Translations under genes and position numbers: made by a program
Shown: positions 59,726 to 64,000 of the stretch, one piece after another
Numbering within the stretch: position 1 is the first letter of the stretch
Layout: every line of letters starts with the position of its first letter
Assembly (NCBI GenBank): GCA_029556545.1
Contig: JAKQEQ010000037.1
Location: 19,602-83,601 of the forward strand
Origin: Candidatus Hydrogenedentota bacterium
GTDB taxonomy: Bacteria; Hydrogenedentota; Hydrogenedentia; Hydrogenedentales; JAGMZX01
Direction: 5' to 3'
DNA: 64,000 nt
Notes under the pieces: model-generated
What the model was told of the DNA's origin: nothing
The model's input: the letters and a program-made list of their open reading frames with translations, nothing else
The model's database searches: none

Positions 59726-62700
59726 ATGCAAGCGAAACAAGCCCTGACTGCCGCGTTCCTGGCCTTGATGATTACCGTCAGCGCGGCCAACGCAGCGGAT
59801 GTGACGTTCAACGATGCGATCTTGGAACAGGCCATTCGCGCCGTGTTCACGGACAACGGGTGGACGTTGAGCACGCCGCCGCAGGACACGGAACTGTCGC
59901 GGCCTGAATTCACGCAACTGGACGCGAGCGAATTGGGCATTACCGACCTGACGGGTCTCGAGGCGTGTACGTCCCTGGAAGAACTGAATCTCGCGCGCAA
60001 CCAGATATCGGACCTCACGCCGCTGAGCGGGCTCACGTCGCTGATTTGGCTCGATCTTGGGAAAGGCGTGGGATTCTTCGATGACGACGACGACCCGGAA
60101 CCGGTACTGACGGGCCTTAACCTCGTTGCGGACATTTCGCCGCTCGCGGGGCTGACCAACCTCGAGTATCTCAGCCTGATGGGCAATGACCTGCTCACGG
60201 ATATCTCGCCCATCGCCGCCATGTCCAGCCTGGCGGAACTGAACCTGTCCGCGAACCCGATCGCCGATTTCTCGCCGCTGAGCGCGCGCGCGGCCAGCTT
60301 GGAGTTTCTGCTGATCAGTGGTTGCGGCGTGCAAGACAGCGATATGGCCACGTTCAACACCCTTACCACCATCCAGGCCCTTATCTTCATCGCGGAGCCC
60401 AACGTGACGGACATCAGCGGCCTGTCCGCCCTGAATCCCGGTATTGCCTTCGGCCTATGGTCCGTGCCCGGCTTGACGGATGTGAGCGTCATCTCCAACT
60501 TCACGGGCCTCGAGGAGTTTGTGGTGATCGCGGGGACTGGTATCACGGCCGTGCCCGACCTGTCCGGCCTGACCAATCTGGCGGAACTCGAATTGATGTA
60601 CAACCCGCTGCTCACGGACATCGCCGGGCTTGCGGGCATGGCCAACATACAGAGCCTCGATTTCCGCGAATGCGCGATAGCCGACATCAGCGTGCTCGAG
60701 GGCTTGACCACGCTCAGAAGACTCGATCTGGGAGATAACCAGGTCACGGATATTCAGGCGCTCGTGGATAACCCCGGCTTGGGCGGTGACGACCACGTCG
60801 TCTTGTTGAACAATCCCCTGTCCCAAGATGCGGCATGCAATCAGTTGCCCGCGTTGCGCGCAAAGTTCAACAACCCGAATGATGTCGAATCCAACGCGGT
60901 CTGCGGCGATGCCATCATACTCACCATCAATGTGGTGGGGGTCGGCACGACTTGGCCGAGCCCGGGCACACACGCCTATACCGAGGGCGAGTTGGTTTGG
61001 ATCGGCGCAGACACTGTCGCTGGCTCCGGCTATGCGTTCTCGCATTGGGAAGGCGACGTCTCAGGCACGAATCCGAACACCTCGGTAACCATGAACGGCG
61101 ACAGGACGGTGACCGCGGTCTTCGTGACGCCCGGGGACCATACGCTCACGATGATCAAGAATGGCGGGGGAGGCGACTTCATGAGGCCGGAGGCCGGGGT
61201 GCATGCCGCACTTGCCGGACGTACCGTGTTCTTGAGTGCGAACCCCGGGTCCGGTCGTTACTGGGGCGGCTGGTCCGGCGACGTGACCGGTTATAACCTT
61301 AATTCCCAAATATTCATGGATGGCGACAAGACCGTGACAGGGACGTTCACGACCTCCGGCTACACGCTCACGACGACGGTCAACGGCAACGGCAACCTCA
61401 ATTTTGGGCCCGGCACGTATAGGCTGGCGTCGGGCGCGGTGGTGATGTTGCAGGCATTCCCCAATTTTGGCTGGGCCTTCGACCACTGGGAGGGCGACGT
61501 GCCGCCGGGCAGCGAGAATGACAACCCCCTCGATGTCACCATGGACCAGGACCGCGCCATTATGGCGGTCTTCGTGGAAGGCAGCCGTGCCCTGACCATC
61601 TCCGTGGGCGGCTCGGGATCGGGCACGACCGACCCCGCGCCGGGCACATACAACTACTTCGAGGGTTCCTCCGCCTGCGTTACGGCCATCCCGGACCCCG
61701 GTTCGTCCTTCGCGGGCTGGACGGGCGACTTGGGCGGCGGGCCTTGGAATGAGCCAAACATCTGCGTGATGATGAACCAGGACCGGAGCATCACGGCGAA
61801 CTTCGAGCCAGCGGACTGGAACCTGACCATCCAGGTAAGCGGCAACGGCGCGACGTGGCCGAATCCGGGCACGTACGGTTATGTAAACGGCATCCAAGCG
61901 GGCGTGAGCGCGAATCTGGTCGACGGCGGGGACGCCTTCGATCAATGGAGCGGCGACCTGCCGCCGGAGAACAACCCGCAGAATACGTGGCAGCAGTTCA
62001 TTATGGACCAGGACCGGACGGTGACGGCCGAGTTTGTGCCTGGCGACTGGAGCTTGACCGTGGCGCGTGCGGGCGCCGGCGCGGGCAGCACGTTCCCCGA
62101 GCCGGGCGCGTATGCCTACCTGGACGGCCAGATCGGGTTGGTGAGCGCGTACCACGGGCCGGGTGGGTATTTCGCGGGCTGGTCTGGCGACGCCTCGGGC
62201 CATAATCCGCAAATCCAATTAGCGATGAACGCGGACAAGTCGGTGACAGCGAACTTCGCGACGTCTGGCTATACTCTGAACCTGTCCTCCAGCGGCCCCG
62301 GCAACATCAGTCCCCATCCCGGATTTTACGCCTTGGCCTCCGGCGCGGTGGTGACGCTCGAAGCCTTTCCACAATTCGGCGCGGTGTTCGATGGCTGGAG
62401 CGGCGACATCGGCGGCGCCAACCCGATGGACAATCCCATCGACGTGACGATGGACCAGAACCGCACCATTGCGGCCACATTCGTGACGGCGCCGCGGTTG
62501 CTGACGATCATCATCGAGGGCACGGGCCAGACGGACCCGCCGGGCAGCGCGGATCCCGGCACGCAGCACCAATACACGGACGGCCAGACGGCCTTCGTCC
62601 AGGCGTTTTACGGCACGGACGGCTGGGCGTTCAGCCACTGGAGCGGGGACCTCGGCGACGCCGGTTCGCAGGACTATCGGATCAACCTGCTCATGAACCA

Positions 62701-64000
62701 GGACCGCACGATTACGGCGCATTACGTGGCGGCGAACTGGACCCTGACGCTGGACTCCACGGGCAACGGTTCGCTATGGCCCGGCGCGGGCGTGTACGGC
62801 TTCGTAGACATGGGCGAGGCCGAGTTCGGCGCGAACCTGCTGAGCGGCGGCGATGCCTTCGACCAGTGGACCGGCGATCTGCCCGAGGACCGCAATCCCC
62901 AGGAGACGCACCACCGGTTCCCGATGACGCAGGACCGCACGCTTACGGCGGTGTTCACGCCGGGCGACTGGAATCTGACGATCAACGGCATCGTAGGCGG
63001 AGGCTCGGCTTACCAAGACCCGCAACCGGGCGTGTACGGGTACCTTGATGGCCGACTGGGCCGGGCGGAGATACGCCTGAATCCCGGCGCGTTCTGGGGC
63101 GGCTGGTCCGGTGACGTCGAGACGTATGATTTCATCGCGCGTCCCCTTATGGACAACGACAAGACGGTGACGCCGACCGTGACGACCACGGGCTACTTTC
63201 TGAACCCGAGCGTTTCCGGTCCGGGGACTACCGTGCCGAGCGGCACGACCGGGTACACGGCGGGCGCAACGCCAACCCTCGTGGCGATTCAGAACAACGA
63301 CGGCAGATGGAGCCACTGGACCGGCGACTTGCCGCCGGGCGCGGATGAACTGGACCCGGAGCTGCCGCTGGTGATGGACCAGAACCGGAGTATCACGGCC
63401 AATTTCATCCTGCTGGACTGGTACCTGTACATCCAGGCGATCGGGAACGGGACGACGGACCCGGCGCCGGACGTTTACTGGTTCCTGGACGGTGAGCCGT
63501 TCAGCGTGACGGCGCTTCCGGCGGCGGAGCATGTGTTCTGGCGCTGGTTCGGCGATTTGCCGGAGGACTTCGATGCGACATCGCCGACCGTGTCCGGGTT
63601 CATGACGGAGAACCGCGAAGTAACGGCGCGCTTCGTACCGGCGTCGGTGCTTGTACCGGACGTGCTCGGGTTGACGATGATCCAAGCGGAGAACGCGTTG
63701 ATCGCCGCGGGCTTGACCTTGGGCGAAGTGACGTATGACTACAGCGACACGGTGGAGGAGAACCTGGTGATGGGCCAGGACCCGACGGCGGGGACGGGGG
63801 CGCCTTATGGGACGGCGGTGGACATTGTGATCTCGCTGGGCCCGTGCTTCACGACGGTGCCGGACCTTGTCGGGCTGACGGTGGAGGCGGCGGAGGCGGT
63901 GCTTGACGCGGCGCTGCTGGTGCTGGGCACAGTGACGGAGGAATCGAGCGAGACGGTTCCGGCGGGCGAGATCATCAGCCAGTTGCCGTTGCCGGAACAG
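59726..64000 (+). CDS. Giant LRR / InlB-B-like repeat / PASTA surface protein, 3' partial
   Basis: The frame runs 1425 codons to the window end without a stop. A signal peptide (ALTAAFLALMITVSAANA) precedes internalin-like leucine-rich repeats (residues ~30-375: DLTGLEACTSLEELNLARNQ, DISPLAGLTNLEYLSLMGND). About eleven or twelve InlB B-like repeats follow (residues ~385-1305), each with a FxxWxGD core and a MDQDRTVTAxF core (AFSHWEGDVSG, MNQDRSITANF). The last part contains PASTA domains (VPDVLGLTMIQAENALIAAG, VPDLVGLTVEAAEAVL). PASTA domains usually bind muropeptides in kinases, but they also occur in extracellular adhesins. It probably mediates adhesion or glycan binding. ATG at 59726 follows GAGGAGAGCG. 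Confidence 0.92.
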   Translation, partial: MQAKQALTAAFLALMITVSAANAADVTFNDAILEQAIRAVFTDNGWTLSTPPQDTELSRPEFTQLDASELGITDLTGLEACTSLEELNLARNQISDLTPLSGLTSLIWLDLGKGVGFFDDDDDPEPVLTGLNLVADISPLAGLTNLEYLSLMGNDLLTDISPIAAMSSLAELNLSANPIADFSPLSARAASLEFLLISGCGVQDSDMATFNTLTTIQALIFIAEPNVTDISGLSALNPGIAFGLWSVPGLTDVSVISNFTGLEEFVVIAGTGITAVPDLSGLTNLAELELMYNPLLTDIAGLAGMANIQSLDFRECAIADISVLEGLTTLRRLDLGDNQVTDIQALVDNPGLGGDDHVVLLNNPLSQDAACNQLPALRAKFNNPNDVESNAVCGDAIILTINVVGVGTTWPSPGTHAYTEGELVWIGADTVAGSGYAFSHWEGDVSGTNPNTSVTMNGDRTVTAVFVTPGDHTLTMIKNGGGGDFMRPEAGVHAALAGRTVFLSANPGSGRYWGGWSGDVTGYNLNSQIFMDGDKTVTGTFTTSGYTLTTTVNGNGNLNFGPGTYRLASGAVVMLQAFPNFGWAFDHWEGDVPPGSENDNPLDVTMDQDRAIMAVFVEGSRALTISVGGSGSGTTDPAPGTYNYFEGSSACVTAIPDPGSSFAGWTGDLGGGPWNEPNICVMMNQDRSITANFEPADWNLTIQVSGNGATWPNPGTYGYVNGIQAGVSANLVDGGDAFDQWSGDLPPENNPQNTWQQFIMDQDRTVTAEFVPGDWSLTVARAGAGAGSTFPEPGAYAYLDGQIGLVSAYHGPGGYFAGWSGDASGHNPQIQLAMNADKSVTANFATSGYTLNLSSSGPGNISPHPGFYALASGAVVTLEAFPQFGAVFDGWSGDIGGANPMDNPIDVTMDQNRTIAATFVTAPRLLTIIIEGTGQTDPPGSADPGTQHQYTDGQTAFVQAFYGTDGWAFSHWSGDLGDAGSQDYRINLLMNQDRTITAHYVAANWTLTLDSTGNGSLWPGAGVYGFVDMGEAEFGANLLSGGDAFDQWTGDLPEDRNPQETHHRFPMTQDRTLTAVFTPGDWNLTINGIVGGGSAYQDPQPGVYGYLDGRLGRAEIRLNPGAFWGGWSGDVETYDFIARPLMDNDKTVTPTVTTTGYFLNPSVSGPGTTVPSGTTGYTAGATPTLVAIQNNDGRWSHWTGDLPPGADELDPELPLVMDQNRSITANFILLDWYLYIQAIGNGTTDPAPDVYWFLDGEPFSVTALPAAEHVFWRWFGDLPEDFDATSPTVSGFMTENREVTARFVPASVLVPDVLGLTMIQAENALIAAGLTLGEVTYDYSDTVEENLVMGQDPTAGTGAPYGTAVDIVISLGPCFTTVPDLVGLTVEAAEAVLDAALLVLGTVTEESSETVPAGEIISQLPLPEQ

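Noticed and set aside
61061..62218. Long minus-strand frames opposite the LRR/InlB gene
   Set aside because: They mirror the repeat structure of the sense gene and give Arg/His-rich proteins with no recognisable fold.

Overview
This is a GC-rich bacterial window. Its exported proteins carry long Glu-Gly (GEGEGE) linkers and an LPxxGxLGL-type hydrophobic C-terminal tail ending in arginines. It also has Tat-exported Gfo/Idh/MocA oxidoreductases, DUF1080 and DUF4838 proteins, a GxGYxYP protein, and LRR/InlB/PASTA giants. Together these suggest a Candidatus Hydrogenedentota-like or other PVC/Planctomycetota-related heterotroph. The assignment is inferred from protein style, not from a marker gene; no rRNA is present.

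Left end (1-13.5 kb) is accessory DNA. A 5'-truncated protein with a nuclease-like C-terminus precedes a type III restriction-modification cassette (mod, 1162-2835; res, 3304-5970). A GxxExxY gene bracketed by a near-perfect 27-bp inverted repeat sits between mod and res. After one unknown gene comes a replication block: an AAA+/helicase-like ATPase, a short CHC2 zinc-finger primase fragment, and a TOPRIM + 3'-5' exonuclease + family A DNA polymerase fusion. Two unknown genes follow. The block resembles the replication module of an integrated plasmid, ICE or phage, but no integrase is in view.

13.5-21.5 kb holds a two-gene minus-strand operon: a 1198-aa SNF2 helicase with an N-terminal Swt1-like HEPN domain, and a 1055-aa sacsin-like GHKL ATPase with a zinc-ribbon/HNH-like tail. 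It is framed by two direct copies of a ~181-bp repeat, the right one next to tRNA-Ser(CGA). This is the best candidate for an undescribed defence system in the window.

21.7-64 kb is mostly chromosomal: a beta-barrel porin; secreted glycan-processing proteins (DUF4838, GxGYxYP, an (alpha/alpha)6 hydrolase, a GH20/GH67-like protein, DUF1080); mltG and ruvX; a C26 glutamine amidotransferase; an FAD oxidoreductase; aroB with a TPR protein; a ferritin-like protein; a cold-shock protein; a matrixin-like protease and a GLUG-repeat protein, both with GEGEGE linkers; a Gfo/Idh/MocA oxidoreductase; a thymidylate synthase-like protein; a PEP-synthase-type protein; gdhA divergent from an NrpR-like regulator; a zinc alcohol dehydrogenase; a CoA-transferase; and the start of a giant LRR/InlB-repeat/PASTA surface protein that runs off the end.

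Small repeats recur throughout. A 9-bp-period repeat (consensus near AAGGACCAA) occurs at eight or more loci, once in frame inside a gene. There is also a composite ~112-bp element in two copies, and several REP-like palindromes.
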